Made by a program: the position numbers and the translations under genes. This document shows, in pieces, positions 1 through 12,889 of a stretch of DNA of 64,000 bases (position 1 is the first letter of the stretch; each line of letters starts with the position of its first letter). The notes under the pieces were generated by a model that worked only from the letters and a program-made list of their open reading frames with translations, was not told the origin of the DNA and did not search any database. The stretch spans positions 699,371-763,370 of the forward strand of contig CACVBU010000271.1 in NCBI GenBank assembly GCA_902728285.1, written 5' to 3'. This stretch comes from Clytia hemisphaerica. Lineage: Eukaryota; Cnidaria; Hydrozoa; Leptothecata; Clytiidae.

Positions 1-1070
1 TTCTTTATTTTTTTTGAAAAATACAATAAAAAACATTGTTAAAAGTTATTCAATCTACCCTTTGTTCCTTTGTTTTTAAACTCTTAAAAACCATGCATAG
101 ATATATAAATATAATCAATGGATCTTGCAGACAATTTCTAAGTTCGATGCTACCGCTACAAATAAACTTTACCTTTGGAAAATGAAAGTTCAATCATAGA
201 TATTAAGAGCGATCTTAATCTGCGATTCTAGTAAGACTTTGTGGATGCTAATGCCGACATTTCGAATGCGTTTGAGCTGTCTAAGCCTATCAATACCCGC
301 TGTGGAGTAATATATTGGTCTAGCGGCCGTGCTTTCGTTCTAGAAGCTTTAGAACAGTGAATTTCAAATACGGACATATAGTAAATTAGAGAGGAGCTAC
401 GCGATAAGTGCAACTCTATAATGTCGCTTTTTTTGCTTTGATCAATTGTTACAGAAGTTTATTACAAATTTGATATTTCTTGTTTGATCTTCTCTTGTAA
501 AAGTTATTTCTTCAAAAGAGAAAGGTTAGTGCGCGTCGTATAAATGCATCTTTTTGTGAGGTGTAGCAATTAGTTTGACACTAAGTTGTTTATTTCAGTC
601 ATTTTCTCTGTTATTTTCCAGACAATAATTAGTTTTTTATTGTTCTTTTAGATAGCTAATTAGAGAGGTCGTAAAAAGGAACAAAAGGTCAAGAATTTAA
701 TAGTTGGTTTTGATGACTTGGCCCACCGTCAGAGTCAAAGTAGATCAATTTTTAGAGGCAGTCAGTCTTTACATCGGCTTATAGAGAACCACTTTAGGAT
801 TGTCCGGTTTAATGTGCCATTAAAAGTAATCTATATCAATTAGGCTAATTAATTGAGCTGAGATATACAGTATAGCGCTGTGATCGTTTTACCATTTGTA
901 CAGGGCGGTAAAGTCTGTGTAGTCATAGATCCAATGTAATATGCTCTTTACGTGAAAATTCTGATATCTCTGTAAAAGCTATTGTATTGTCTAGCATATT
1001 ATCAAATTATAAAACTCATCTGTAGCTATATGATTATCGCCCCTATATATTGATTTTATCTTTCATTTCA
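1..1070. other. Left-edge non-coding DNA
   Basis: I see no supported coding exon here. The only open frames are short and of random composition. A splice acceptor ends at about 1071, directly upstream of the first cystine-knot gene, so a 5' UTR exon and the promoter of that gene probably lie somewhere in this stretch, but I cannot place them. Confidence 0.5.
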
Positions 1071-1139
1071 GGCTGACAATATACATTTGAAAACATTCAA
1101 CGATAGACGCAACAACGATAACAACAACAGTAAAAAATC

Positions 1140-1526
1140 ATGAAGATGCAAACGCTATTGAACGCAACTATCTCCATTTTGGCATTTTGTACAGTCATTG
1201 TCTGTATACCAGTACCTACCGGTGATTCCAGCGCTGGAGAACGTTGCTGGGAAGTAACCACAACAGTAACTCGATCAATTCCTGGCACCAACTGCGCACG
1301 CGTGGATGTGCCTACCAAAGGATGCAGTGGACTTTGTAATTCATTTTATTTTCCAACCATGGACGGTGCTATCCAAGTTTGTAGAAGATGTCAACCGACT
1401 TGGTCATTGAAAAACGAGACTGTAGCTTGTGTTCAAGGTGGTAATAGTGTTATAATGGTTGTTGAACTTGAAACGAAGCTAGAAAGTTGTGATTGCCAAC
1501 AAATCGATTGTAACGGTCGGAGATGA
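1140..1526 (+). CDS. Secreted cystine-knot protein, divergent DAN/gremlin-like
   Basis: Encodes 128 residues. A hydrophobic signal peptide (about residues 1-24) is followed by a single C-terminal cystine-knot (CTCK/DAN-type) domain with ten cysteines. Visible knot signatures are C-x-G-x-C (CSGLC), then CxxC (CRRC) and a terminal CDC-x4-C. One N-glycosylation sequon (NET) lies in the second finger. DAN-family proteins are secreted antagonists that bind BMP-type ligands; that role is inferred from the fold. The first ATG after a good acceptor (ending about 1071) was chosen, so the coding region is one exon behind a 5' UTR intron. The cysteine spacing and the acceptor-just-before-ATG layout match the gene at 3707-4123, suggesting tandem duplication. 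It is much less gremlin-like than its neighbour, and another CTCK class such as a hormone-like protein remains possible. Confidence 0.8.
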   Translation: MKMQTLLNATISILAFCTVIVCIPVPTGDSSAGERCWEVTTTVTRSIPGTNCARVDVPTKGCSGLCNSFYFPTMDGAIQVCRRCQPTWSLKNETVACVQGGNSVIMVVELETKLESCDCQQIDCNGRR

Positions 1527-3388
1527 AAGGATGGCGGCGTTGTGGTTTGATTTCTCTATAAGTAAAAAAGAGTTATTTTATGGTGGTAAAATGATGCCAA
1601 ATGCTACTGTCACTGGTGTGGTGTATTGCAGCTTACCTAGTTAGTAAGAAGTACGATACAAAGATAACGTGAGGATATTAACAAACGCAATGTCTACGAT
1701 GTAAAACCTCTATTACTGATGGGCGTCGAGAACACTTATGGTTAACCGACACATCCTAAAAAGCTGCTTCCAAAACGACTCAGACACCAAGCTAGCGTTT
1801 ACAGGGAAAGGACTATTCCCTGAGAAAAACACGTAAAACATGACTGGTTACGATTGAATAAGTTCAGCAAAGGCATTTTGCCTAATCCTAATTTTTCTAT
1901 TATTTGACAAAATGATTTGACAAATTCGAAATTCTGTTGCTAAAAACCTGCCTTAATTAATATTATTGCATATTGATATTCAAAACAAATGCATATTTTG
2001 CAATGTTATGTCGGGGCTGTCTTAAAAAGCGATTAATCTTAAGGGGATAAAATTGTGGATTATATCGATTAAATTACACCCCCTTAAGTCCAACTTCTAA
2101 GTTTTAAAAATAATATTTGTTGTCAAGACTTTATTCCCGATGCACAGGGTACAGTTTTTACGCTTCATGAACGTTAGATTGGCGATGTTACGACTTTCTG
2201 CATCAAGTTGGATCCCAATGCTATTTTCCGACTTTATTTCACATTTTGTCTTGCCTTTAAGAAGTTGATGCCAAAATTTATTTTTTTCTGTAGATTAGTT
2301 TGTTGGATAATTTTATTTTTTCCAAAATGTACAAAAGATTAAAAAAAATGTCAAGTTTAAAGTTATATAAAATATAATTATTAATTAATATTACAAGGTT
2401 TATCTAATGCGAATAATTTTTTCCTTTGTACATATGTTATACAGAAGACAAAAAACCAGAGATGTAAAATAGAAGACAAATTGAACAAAACATGAAATTT
2501 TTTTTCATTTCTTCCTTGATGTGTACCATGCCTCCTCTAGAAATCTTGTCTGTGTCCTAGTATCTCGTTGATACCTTCCTCTAGAATCTTTCATAAGGAT
2601 ACTGGAAAAATTGTTTGATCATTCCTAACTAACGTTGAGCATATGATCACATGATGTCATGTGTCTGCTGATGTCTGCCTGTCTGTATGTAACCAAGAAT
2701 CTTTTGGGATAGACTTAAAGACTACAGTAAAGCATGAACTTTCTCTCACTACTTGCCCTTGTGTGTGCGTACCTTTAACTATCCATTCCTTTCAACTCTC
2801 TATAAGGCAGGAGATGGGAAAAACGTTTCGAATCTCCGAGTTGCGCGATACCAAAATATAAAGGAGACAAAATACAAAGGATATTCAGCGAAATGGTAAC
2901 TCAAATTACCTCCGTCATATCAAATTTGACGTATACGTCAGAATGATACGAAGAACGAGTAAACCCTTTGTAACCCGTGACGTCAATATGTGAATCCTTC
3001 AATCAGTGATACGAATAATGCACTCTTCTTTATAAGAATGTACTCTAGAAGAATACATATTCATAATAAAAAGTTGGCCTAAAAATCCATCATAGAATTC
3101 AGCTACTGAACCTCAGACTATGCGTTTTAAAAGAATTTCCCATTAGCCCTAAAGACAAGAGGTGTAACGAGTACAATTTGCGCTTGGTAAGATCTTACTG
3201 GGGTTTAAAACCGTGCAAATTTTCGTCGGTCTCACATTCCCTAATGAAAAAGTAAAGGATCAACCTCATTGTGAAGTCATGCACGTTTTTTTGTTACCAC
3301 AACCTATTAGTAAAGGCTGGGCCTGAATGTACTTGTTTTTGTGTGCCTTAAATGTTTTTATTGAAGCTCTTAAAATACAGAAGTTTGG
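1527..3388. other. Spacer between the two cystine-knot genes
   Basis: AT-rich DNA holding the 3' UTR of the upstream gene and presumably the promoter and 5' UTR exon of the downstream gene. No coding exon is supported. The open frame at 2661-2861 has no family signature and no splice context. Confidence 0.45.
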
Positions 3389-3640
3389 GTCATAAAAATT
3401 GGCCCTCGAAAAATTGGCCCTCAAATTGAACAAATCTGCTCTTATTTAAACTTGAGAAATATTACTGCAATTGCAAAATTTTCTTAAAATTCAGATAATT
3501 TTCCGTTAATTTTGAGCAAAATTTGGCTAATTTCTTCGAATCTCAGGCTTGCCATGTTTACGATATTCTTACCTTCAGCCCAAAATTTTAGCAAAAATCT
3601 TCTTTTGAACTGGGTTTTATTCAAGAAACCTTTATAACGA
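3389..3640. repeat. Dispersed repeat, partner at about 37150-37430
   Basis: Segments such as 'ttgagcaaaatttggctaa' and the 'ggccctc' block recur in the opposite orientation around 37310-37430 in an intron of the EF-hand gene. This indicates a dispersed element. The similarity is patchy, so the boundaries are approximate. Confidence 0.4.
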
Positions 3641-3706
3641 AGAAGAAGAGGATTGTTACAGTATTATCAAGACCAATTTCTTCTCCATCATTTTCAGGTA
3701 GTCAAG

Positions 3707-4123
3707 ATGAAGCCAGCTGTTCTTTGTATTCTACTGGTTCTCGTTCATTTTCATAGCACTTTACCTCAAAAAGGACTTAAAGAGCTCGTCACTACATCTC
3801 CGTCACAGCTTATAATGCCGGGTGAAGATTATCGACGTGACCGATGCTACAAAAAGAAGTTTCGGGAGACGCTTTACATTGAAGGTTGTAATCCCGTCTT
3901 TTTTGAGAATAATTACTGTTACGGTGGTTGTAATTCAATCTATTTACCGTCGTATAAGAAATCTAGTTATAAATATTGTACCGCTTGTATACCGAGTAAA
4001 TTTACTAAACGGAAAATTGTTTTTAAATGTATGAAAAGTGGTATGGAACACAAGCTAGAGAAAACAGTGACCGTTATTGAGGATTGTAAATGCAAGACCG
4101 TCAGTTGTACAAAAAAGAAATGA
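3707..4123 (+). CDS. Gremlin/DAN-family secreted BMP antagonist-like
   Basis: Encodes 138 residues. The start is the ATG lying 9 bp after a strong acceptor (…ttttcag, ending 3697); an earlier in-frame ATG at 3653 is upstream of that acceptor. A signal peptide (about residues 1-19, leucine-rich) precedes a CTCK domain at about residues 45-134 with ten cysteines in DAN order. The segments EGCN, CYGGCNS and KFT, and the closing CKC-x4-C, closely resemble vertebrate gremlin. Gremlin proteins are extracellular dimers that sequester BMP2/4/7; this activity is inferred from similarity. The mature protein is very basic at its C terminus, as in gremlins that bind heparan sulfate. It lies 2.2 kb downstream of a second cystine-knot gene in the same orientation. 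An AATAAA follows at 4257. Confidence 0.87.
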   Translation: MKPAVLCILLVLVHFHSTLPQKGLKELVTTSPSQLIMPGEDYRRDRCYKKKFRETLYIEGCNPVFFENNYCYGGCNSIYLPSYKKSSYKYCTACIPSKFTKRKIVFKCMKSGMEHKLEKTVTVIEDCKCKTVSCTKKK

Positions 4124-4256
4124 AAAACATTTCCCACTAACATGGTTTTTTTTGCCATACATGGTGCAACTAAAATCTAGTTAAACAAGCTGAGATTTAA
4201 TGTCCGGATAGATACTTTGGCGTGGTAGTTTTTTTCATGGGTTTCGAATAGTATAA

Positions 4257-4262
4257 AATAAA
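4257..4262 (+). terminator. Poly(A) signal of the gremlin-like gene
   Basis: Canonical AATAAA 134 bp after the stop codon, on the coding strand. Confidence 0.6.
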
Positions 4263-5124
4263 TAGATTTGTGGATTGGACTCTTGGACGCTTTTTTATCT
4301 GGTTTTATCAACAAGGTTTATTGTTTTAAAAAGTCCAGATTTGAACTTTCGTAAAATTATTAGATTAGATCCAGCTAAATTGCCATATTGTAAGAAAATT
4401 TGTTGGAATTTTTCAAAAAGGTTCGCCGACTTTTGAAAGGTGTGAAATAATTTGATTTTGTCGCCGACTTTCAAAAATTAACAATCTATTTAATTTGTCG
4501 CTTTTTTCTTATGGATACTTCAGGATGAGTATTAATTTTTAATTATATTTTAATTTATGAGAATTTTTTAATTTTTTCTTTTTTAAGATTAAAGCAGTTC
4601 CGCGAATTATGGCCAATAATTATTATTGCTTTAAACAGTGTTGATTCTTTTGTCGGCAAGAATATACGTCAAAAAATTGGACATTTAGATTTAGAAACTG
4701 CGAAACTGTACCTTGCGGAAAAAAGTAGGTGGATAAATTTCGGAAAATTTAAAGGTTTTATTTTTACATAAGTATTCCCGTTTCATATCAGATACATGTT
4801 TCATATCAGGACAGTGTCTGCCTATTGTTGTATTGTGCTGATACAAGCAAAACAATGTTTTTCTTTTCCTCTATCTGACCAATCTTGCTCCTTATCCGTG
4901 GTATTTGTAAAAAAGCTTGTAGATTAAAATTGATGAGTAAGCACTATATCACTCATATTTAAAAACAAAACCTTTAATAAAGATTTTGACCTAACGTTTT
5001 ACTATAAGATCTTCTCCAACTTCTTGGCTATTTTAGATGTTACGTTATTTGTTGTAATATAGTATTTATTAAACATTTAAGATTTAAGATTGAAAAAATA
5101 CCGATTAATTTGTGTATAATTCAT

Positions 5125-5368
5125 ACACCCCTGTGTCACAGACCCGCTGGGACCCCAGCCCTACTGGAAAATTTGACCAAAAGTTCGTCCCCGGTACTAA
5201 AAATACCCCCAAAGTTTCAGCCCCACTGGGAAATTGACTTTGATTACATCCCCATTCGAAATTCTATTGTAAAAAATTGTACTCCAAAACCATCCCCATT
5301 GGGATAGCGATGGAAAATTTTATCCCGCTGTGGGAAACTGTTTCACTGGAGCTGTGAGACAGGGGTGT
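5125..5368. mobile_element. MITE-like element, ACACCCCTGT family
   Basis: About 244 bp bounded by imperfect terminal inverted repeats: ACACCCCTGTGTCACAG on the left and the reverse of CTGTGAGACAGGGGTGT on the right. The interior has repeated 'ccccactggg' and 'atcccc' blocks. A related, larger copy is at 42960-43472, and a fragment with 'gtcacagacccgctggga' is at about 9050. No transposase is encoded. Confidence 0.55.
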
Positions 5369-7321
5369 TTTCATGATACCGGGTGCTTCAAAAAAAGTGT
5401 ACAAGTGAGGTTGTAAGAAAAGTAAAAATGGTATGAATCCAAACTTTTCGCCATTCGAAGGAGGAAAGACTAACTTGAAATTTTGGGTTTTGCGTATCAT
5501 ACTTGACATTTGCTTCACGCATTCAATGAAAATTCGAAAAAATTCTCTTTCAAAAAAGTGTCAATTTTGAGAAAAAAGAGGGGAGCAAATTCAAGCTATA
5601 AAGCACTGCTTTTTTTAAATAATTTTTTAACACCTAAAACTTCGAGGGCCTTTCGAATGTTTTGCTTTCAGAAATGAATAAAAAAGAATCGTTAAAATTG
5701 AAAAATGTTAATTACAGCAATTGAAAATTTAAACTGAATTGTGTTTCGCAAAATGACAAAAATGAAGAGCTGTTTTAATTGCTGGGGTTGACCTAGCCTG
5801 GATAATCAAGTTGAATCTTTTTGAATTAACCGATGTTTGTCCGTTCGTCTGATACCAACCTTTTTGCAAAGTGATGCAAAATGGTGATGCCTACAAATTG
5901 ATGGAGCTTGATTTTCGAAAACAAAATTAATATGCCGGAAAACCCAGTTTTTTGGCATTTTCTAGAGATTTCATCATTAGTTTTTTCTGATTTTTTTGCG
6001 CAAAGAAGCATATTAGCAATGCACAAAATATGGCCCATTTTTGAGAAAAAAAATTTTCCAGCCGAAAATGCCGGAAATATGCCGGAGATCACCTTTTTTG
6101 CAAAAATTAAGAAAACGCGCGCGCAACGCAACCTCTGTGTACGGTAGGCATCATTAATTTCACTCTCGTAATTAATTTCCTTTAGTTTTTCTTTTTAAAT
6201 GTCATTAATACAGTTAGTAATTATAATTTGTTACTGTAATACCACAAACAATACCGCCTTAAATTGCTTGATGTTAGAAAGTTTCTACACGTCACCAGTC
6301 TTCAGACGGTATCTTATAGCTCGCAAAAAAAGCTTAAAAGAATGCCTCCTCTACCAAGAAAAAAAACCTAAATGCGCATGCCATTCAGAAAATACTTAGA
6401 CACGCTATATTAGTTGGAGGAAAAGTCAAAGTTTAGGGAGACATGAGTGTTTGTAAAGTTCATAATTCTCATAATCTTTAAATAATTTTTATGTAATTTT
6501 CAAAATAACCTCTAATCTTCAGCCGAAAATAGCTATTAATTCGCTTAGATTAGCTCTGGCGCCAAATTTGATTTTTTTCTGACTTTTTGGTCATTGCTAA
6601 CAAAATTATTCCGAACAGGGGATTATGTGGAGCGAAAAATATGAGGTTATGATAATATTCCATTAAAACGGTGTTTTGTTTGATTTCCCTTAAAACTAGT
6701 TTCCATGGCAAACGATCCAAAAATACGTATAAATGCAGACAAGCTCTCTTCTTTAACGGCGCATGTGTTGTGCTAAAAAAGTATAAACTCATAACCACGG
6801 CCTACGCAAAATTCTCTAAAAATAAATACTTTCTAAAATCATTTTTTGAAAATTCAATTTTCTATGAAATTCATTTTTTTTAAACAATGAGAAAAATTAA
6901 AATCAGAAAACTCAGATTAATCTATTACTACTTACTGTCATTTCCTTCCTAAGTGCCTACGCTACGAAAAAATCATCCTTGCAAAATGGCTACTGGGCGG
7001 ACAACATGATAATCTGTGCGATGTTCCGTGACATTCCAGTACGTCCTATGATTATCTTCCCCTCTCACATTAACTACATGTTTTGATTTTCCCTTATATA
7101 GAATTTTGATCAAACCTGAAAGAACTTCTCCACGGGGATAAATTTTTATTTAGTGCATCCTTCTCTGGATTTATTGAGAAAGGGAACAAGTGGTTTTTTT
7201 GCCCACTCGGATTATTTTTGGATAAATCTTCTTCCACGGCCTACTCTATTATTCGTTATTTATTAACTTGGCAACAAAATAAACACACGTACTAGAACTC
7301 GATGAGAATGAGTCTGAACCT

Positions 7322-7550
7322 ACCGTGAAAAGCACAGGCCGAAATCATATATCGACCTGTGCAGACCAATCCAGATTCTATTCAGTGCGTAATCAACGCA
7401 GAGAAGTAACCATGACGACAATCCAAGATCATGGATTAAGTTCAAAGTTGATAATTTTTCTCGCGTCGTTTAAAACACAACTCAGAAATGTCATCAATGC
7501 TTTTTAAAAAGAGTCAGTGATAGAGAATCATAACATAAAGATTTGTCTGA
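7322..7550. repeat. Inverted-repeat partner of 9795-10015
   Basis: About 225 bp that recurs as an imperfect reverse complement at 9795-10015. Both share 'ccgtgaaaagcacagg', the central 'atgacgacaatccaagatc'-like core and 'aaagagtcagtgatagagaa'. The 9795 copy lies at the right end of the element at 9175-10051, so this copy is probably a truncated member of the same family. The 60-codon open frame inside it is not a gene. Confidence 0.55.
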
Positions 7551-7593
7551 AACAAGACAAACAAGACCTATATGGGATAACCCTAACAATTTA

Positions 7594-7763
7594 CAGTCAG
7601 CTCTCTCTAGTCCGAACCTCTACTACTATTCGACTCTTTTTATAATTCGAACTAAAATATTGGTCCCCTCAGCTATAAATTAGTGTAAAATGATTTCTGC
7701 AATTCGAATCTTTTTAGAATTCGAAGAAAATTCTCGGCTCCTCGAATTAGAGAGAGTCAACTG
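7594..7763. mobile_element. TA-flanked MITE, Tc1/mariner-type
   Basis: 170 bp flanked by TA on both sides. The inverted ends are CAGT-x-AGCTCTCTCTAGT on the left and the reverse of TTAGAGAGAGTCAACTG on the right. 'aattcgaa' repeats fill the interior. TA duplication is the hallmark of Tc1/mariner target sites. No coding capacity. Confidence 0.6.
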
Positions 7764-9174
7764 TATTAATATTCAAAGAAATAATTTTGAAGGAAAAATG
7801 TTAATCGTCATTCAAGCTACGCCGAAAGTAGACGATGTTATCGGCCGTTAGAGTAATAGTAAAGGCGGGAAAATATGGCGGTATGGCGCTATACGGAGAA
7901 AAAAATCGGTGGTGGGAGAGTTTCGAAGACTGACAAATTTCTTACCGGTTGTAAACTCTTTTCAGCAAAAAGCCCGTTTGTGGATTTTCTTCGGCTTTTG
8001 GCTCATTTCTTAGATAGTGATTTGTCTTAGACTATAGCATAGTCTATGCTGAAAGTTGATGATTGGGATTGCTGCCAAAAGTAAAACCTCCACAGGGCTT
8101 TAGAATAAAGGATATTATGAAAATCCACCGCTAGCACCTTTACACTGGGGAAACACATGTTTTCATACGAAATTTAAATGCTGAACCCTGCCTTAATTCC
8201 CACTGAAAAACTCCATGAAAATGAAGAATTGATTTTGAAGTATTAAAAATGGCAGCCATTTAGAGCACATGCGTTTGAATCCTAATTGATAGTATGTCTT
8301 ACATTCTAGCCAAACTGATACTGAAACCCTCTCAACGGATTCAGTGAACGAGATTATTCTTTTCGAAAATTGGATGGTTTGCTAGGTGTTGGAATCATGC
8401 TCAAATAGATACATCGACCAACGAGAGAGAAATAAATGTTTTCATGAATTATAACGAGCCCTCCCAGCCACCCTTTAAATCACGCAAAGAAAAATACCAA
8501 ATGACGTTATCACGAGTTAGACTTTCTTTCTATCTCAAACACGTTGATATCGTTAGCTCCTCCGATCACGCAATCACGCATTTTAAAATCTTTGATCAAA
8601 AAATCACGAACTTGAGAAAAACGCCAATCACGCCATCACGAAAACCACTGGGGGCCTCTATAACCAATTTGTCTAATTGAGGATCATTGAAATATCTCAT
8701 TTCTAAGATTTACCACTGCTTTAACAAGACCTTTTAGCATTCCAAGAATGCCAGTAGCGGCAAACTTCAAACATAAAATGTAATCGAATTGCCATAGTAA
8801 CTAAAATACCAAAAAACTAAAAATACCCTTCATTTCGTTCTCATTTCAATGTGGTTCAAGAAGAATTTACTAATTGGTAAAAGGTTTTAATTATTGCAGT
8901 TTTAAAGCTGCGGTGAGAATGTAAAATTGTTTTGGAATGTTTATAGAATCAAGCATGTATATCAATAATGTTATTGATAAATGCAGGGGAATCTCTCATC
9001 AAGCAAGACAGGGTAGGGAAGTAAATTGGGACCTAAGGGACACGCCTATGTCACAGACCCGCTGGGATCCACACAGTCCACAGCTCTCTGGGATAGAGAG
9101 AGCAATAAATGTTTTCATGAATTATAATCATTATTGTTTTGAAATAGAACGCAATGAATCTCTCATAAGCTAAG

Positions 9175-10051
9175 CACAGATTTCTGTAAAGCCCGAAGGG
9201 CTAGATGTCTAGTCTGAATCGCAGACCTCTACAAAACCCCAGGTAGTATAAGGAGCACGAATCCGTTAGTGGATGCCAGCAGCCTACTAGATGTCGTGCT
9301 TGAAGCTTTTCCGAGCAAAAAAAAAGTGAATATCGCAAAAAATATTATTGCTATTGTTTTCGAAAACCTGCGAAGCTTCTTATTGGTCAAGCATTGAAAC
9401 TCTATTGTAATGTCACGTGACCTATGTAGAATTTTCTATAACCACCGCACACCACGAAGCGCGACATCTATATCCTGACTATCAGAGGTTAAGTTTACCA
9501 AGAATATATTAACCTCTGAAGACCAATAATAGAAATTTTATCGGGTATGTGTCAATCTAATCATTGTAGAAAGAATCAAAGATGAAGAGCAAATATTACC
9601 TTATTAATGTCTAGCAGACTGTATCAGTATGCAGTTTACTATTTTCGAATTCCCCAGAAACCTCCAAGTGTAGTCGTCGAAGTGAGTTTCTTTCGAAAGA
9701 AATCTTTCACATGATCCCCAAATGTATAACAGTAATTACTAAACTATTAATTATGGAAATGTCACTTTTAATTGAATCGAAATAATAGACAGACTTTATG
9801 TTATGATTCTCTATCACTGACTCTTTTTAAAAAGCATTGGTGATATTTTTTAGTTATGTGTTTCAACGACGGGAATAAAAATATCAACTTTGAACTTCAT
9901 CCAAGATCTTGGATGGTCGTCATGGTTACTTTTGTCTTCGTTGATTGCGCGATGAATAAAATCTCGATTCGTCGGCACAGCGTCAATATATGATTTTGAC
10001 CTGTGCTTTTCACGGTACGACATCTAGTCCTTCGGGCTTTATAAATCTATG
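9175..10051. mobile_element. Non-autonomous DNA element, AAGCCCGAAGG family
   Basis: The inverted ends share AAAGCCCGAAGGxCTAGATGTC, preceded by CACAGATTTCTGT on the left and its degraded counterpart on the right. The same terminal motif bounds 13834-15747 and 43826-43961, so this is one dispersed family. Both termini are recognisable but the flanks show no clear duplication here. No transposase frame is seen. Confidence 0.55.
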
Positions 10052-11992
10052 AATCTATGACATGGTATGAAGCAGGGGATTGCGACCTGGGTTCCTGTTT
10101 TCAAGGTTTAGAAATTGCTTGCTGAAAGGGTCTCAAGGTTATGAAAATTAAAAAGACCGTTCTCTGGCAACTTTGAACCCTTGACATGCATAGAAATAAA
10201 ATGCCAAACTTGATTGCAAAAGAAAAACATTACATCTAATTTTAGCTTTAAGCAGGAATAACGGAAATTATGCATGCAATGTTGCTATGTATAAGTTGCA
10301 ATTTCGTTGCTAGGAAACAGAAATGTTATCAACACCAAACTAATGAAATGATAAGTTTATATTTGGATACATCAATGTATCACCATACTGCACCTAGCTA
10401 AAAATATAAACTCCAACCTTTTATTATAAAGGTATTATAAAATTAAAAAGATCAAAGACTTCTCTGCGGCTGATGTATTTAATGAAAATCCAAAAATAAA
10501 ACATTGTTGTTAACCAAAATAATTTTTTGCTATAAAAAATGCCGCGTGACACGGTTAAGTTCCTGTAGTCGGAAGGCATATACGCCGATAGGATTAAATC
10601 CATAGACAGACCTCAATTATGGAAAAGGTATTGCGAGGTAATAAACAACTAAACTTCTAATCCATACTTAATACAAAAATAATAGAGTATAATTTGAAAA
10701 AATTTCGAATACCAAAGGCATTTTGGTAAACAGACAAATTAATTTAAAAAAGTCTTCCTTTTCATTCTGCAGGCGTTTCCCGCTTTCAATTTTATTTCGC
10801 ATTGTTCGGGGTGCGCTCTCAAGTTAATTGCCGGATATAGTAATTAATAATCATTAAGAAGGGAGTCAGAAGTCTTGACCAGTCCTCTGTCCAAGTCCAT
10901 TTCCAAGATTGATGATTTATAAGATATTACATTTTGTTTTTTTATATACAAATTTAACTTTTGGCATATTTACCGTTTCTAGGAAATATTATATTCCCAT
11001 GCATTTCAAAGTGAACTTCATACATCAGATAGGTCAATGTCTTTTTAAAGGCTTATCTGACTTTCACCCTTATACACCCCTGTCTCAGTTAGCCTAGTTA
11101 ACTAAGCCCGTATTCACAAGGCTAGGACACACAGCCTATGGCAATATAGCATTTTCGGCGCTTTAAAGATTTTTTTACGGATTTTAAGTTTACCTTGGAA
11201 TACTGAATAGTTATTCAGTCTCAACTTACCCATCAGATTTATCCTAGTGACTAAATCAAACTAGCTTAGATTTCTAGGCTATGTCTCAGTGCCCCTGTGG
11301 AACTTTTCTCCTCATTTGAGAGCTCAAAACATCAAGGAGGATGTTTTTGTAGTGATAGGTCGATGTCTTTGTAGTAATATTTATACCATAATTTCCAATT
11401 GGAATAAAATCTATATAGAATACTTTCCTTATGTGGGTTAAAAGTACAACTGTACAATGGATTATACTTCCCTTCTCGACCTTTTCGCTAAAGCTAACAC
11501 CATTTTTTCTCTATTTCGCATCCAGGCAAATTTCCAAGTTTTTGAGTTTTTGGACATCAAATTTTTGTCATGATTCTCATGGCTCATGTACAAAAATTGG
11601 GATTGAGTTTCAAAATTCAGAAAAGCCCTGGAAATTTGCCTGGCATCATATATGCAAAAAGCATTGAATTTTCATCGAACTTGAAAACTTTTTAGAAAAA
11701 AAGACAATCTATAATTGATACAAAGCAAACTACCCCTACCTCCACAGCAGAATAAAAAGTTTTGACTTATCCCCTGGATACACTTCAAATTTATAGTTAT
11801 TTATCCCAATGAGATTCCTTCCACCTTTTTAGTTTTCAGATCACAGTTTTGTTTATCATTTATCTGCAGACTTTGCTTCTAACAGATGCTGTATAGAAAG
11901 TATTTTGTCACCAAAAACCCTGTAATTGAAAAGTAACATTTATCGTTATCGCTAGCGCTATCTGTTGAGCCACACACGCACAGCAGAACACA

Positions 11993-12176
11993 AAATTTGG
12001 AAATACTTATAGAATGAAAAAAGACGGGGGTAATGTTATTATAATATGGGTAAAATTGCCCCTTTTTTAACCTGACTGAAATTCGAGCCTCCAGTAACCC
12101 TGCGGGGCCCAAGGCGCCGAATATGCACACGACACAGTGACAAGCCGTTACTAGCAACCCTGACCTAAGCAATTCC
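11993..12176. repeat. Long inverted-repeat arm, partner 14277-14457
   Basis: About 180 bp matching the reverse complement of 14277-14457 with modest divergence. Shared landmarks are 'ggaaatacttatagaatga', 'ggggcccaaggcgcc' and 'ggtcagggtt' (on opposite strands). The two could be the ends of one element or two independent copies. The second arm lies inside the element at 13834-15747, which favours independent copies. The 123-codon frame across this arm is therefore rejected as a gene. Confidence 0.6.
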
Positions 12177-12889
12177 AAACAACAAAACCAAACAACAAAG
12201 ATGAGATACTCCCGACCGTCCATGTACGGAAAAAAAATTTGCGGCGCCAAATTTGAACTTTGAAATTCTTTGATCGCGCAAGAAACCTGATAGATCCCTC
12301 TCAGAGAGAGAGAGAAAGACCTAAAATCTTTGTAAGCCTTATTATTGATAAAGCCTTTTATAAACTAGTGGTTCATTCTCGAGCAAAGGGCTTATCTAAA
12401 CCCTTACGCCATTAATAGGATAAAATGATCCTGATGGTGATGAATGCGTTGACGGGAACGTTGAACGATTCTTCCAATTTTACGGCACTGGCCTCCTAGC
12501 TTCGTCGGTTAATAGTTTATTGACTCTGGGCTCCCTAGTGTGGTGGAGCTAGTTTCTCAGGTCATAAACCTGCTCTTTGCGGGGTCGTCCAATTCAAGAA
12601 TGAGACCCGATTCAGCCCAGTGGTGCTCTTGCCTTTTGGTGGGTGATGGTAATACACCTTACAAATGGACGACAAGGGAGTGTGCGAGTGTGCCAGCTGC
12701 AGTGTATCGCTGAGATTTGAGAATGAAGTGGTACATCGTTGCGTTTTTTTTGCCAATATTTTTCGTCAAAAAACTTCCTTTCACTTATTCAGAGCGAATA
12801 AAAAGTTTAAAATTTCTTATCTCAAGCATTTCCCTACGCGCGCTAAGGCGTAACAAGGATTTGAAGATATAATAATAGAAAGATAGATA

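Noticed and set aside
11879-12250. 123-codon minus-strand open frame
   Set aside because: It covers one arm of the inverted repeat shared with 14277-14457, has no splice context and no family signature.
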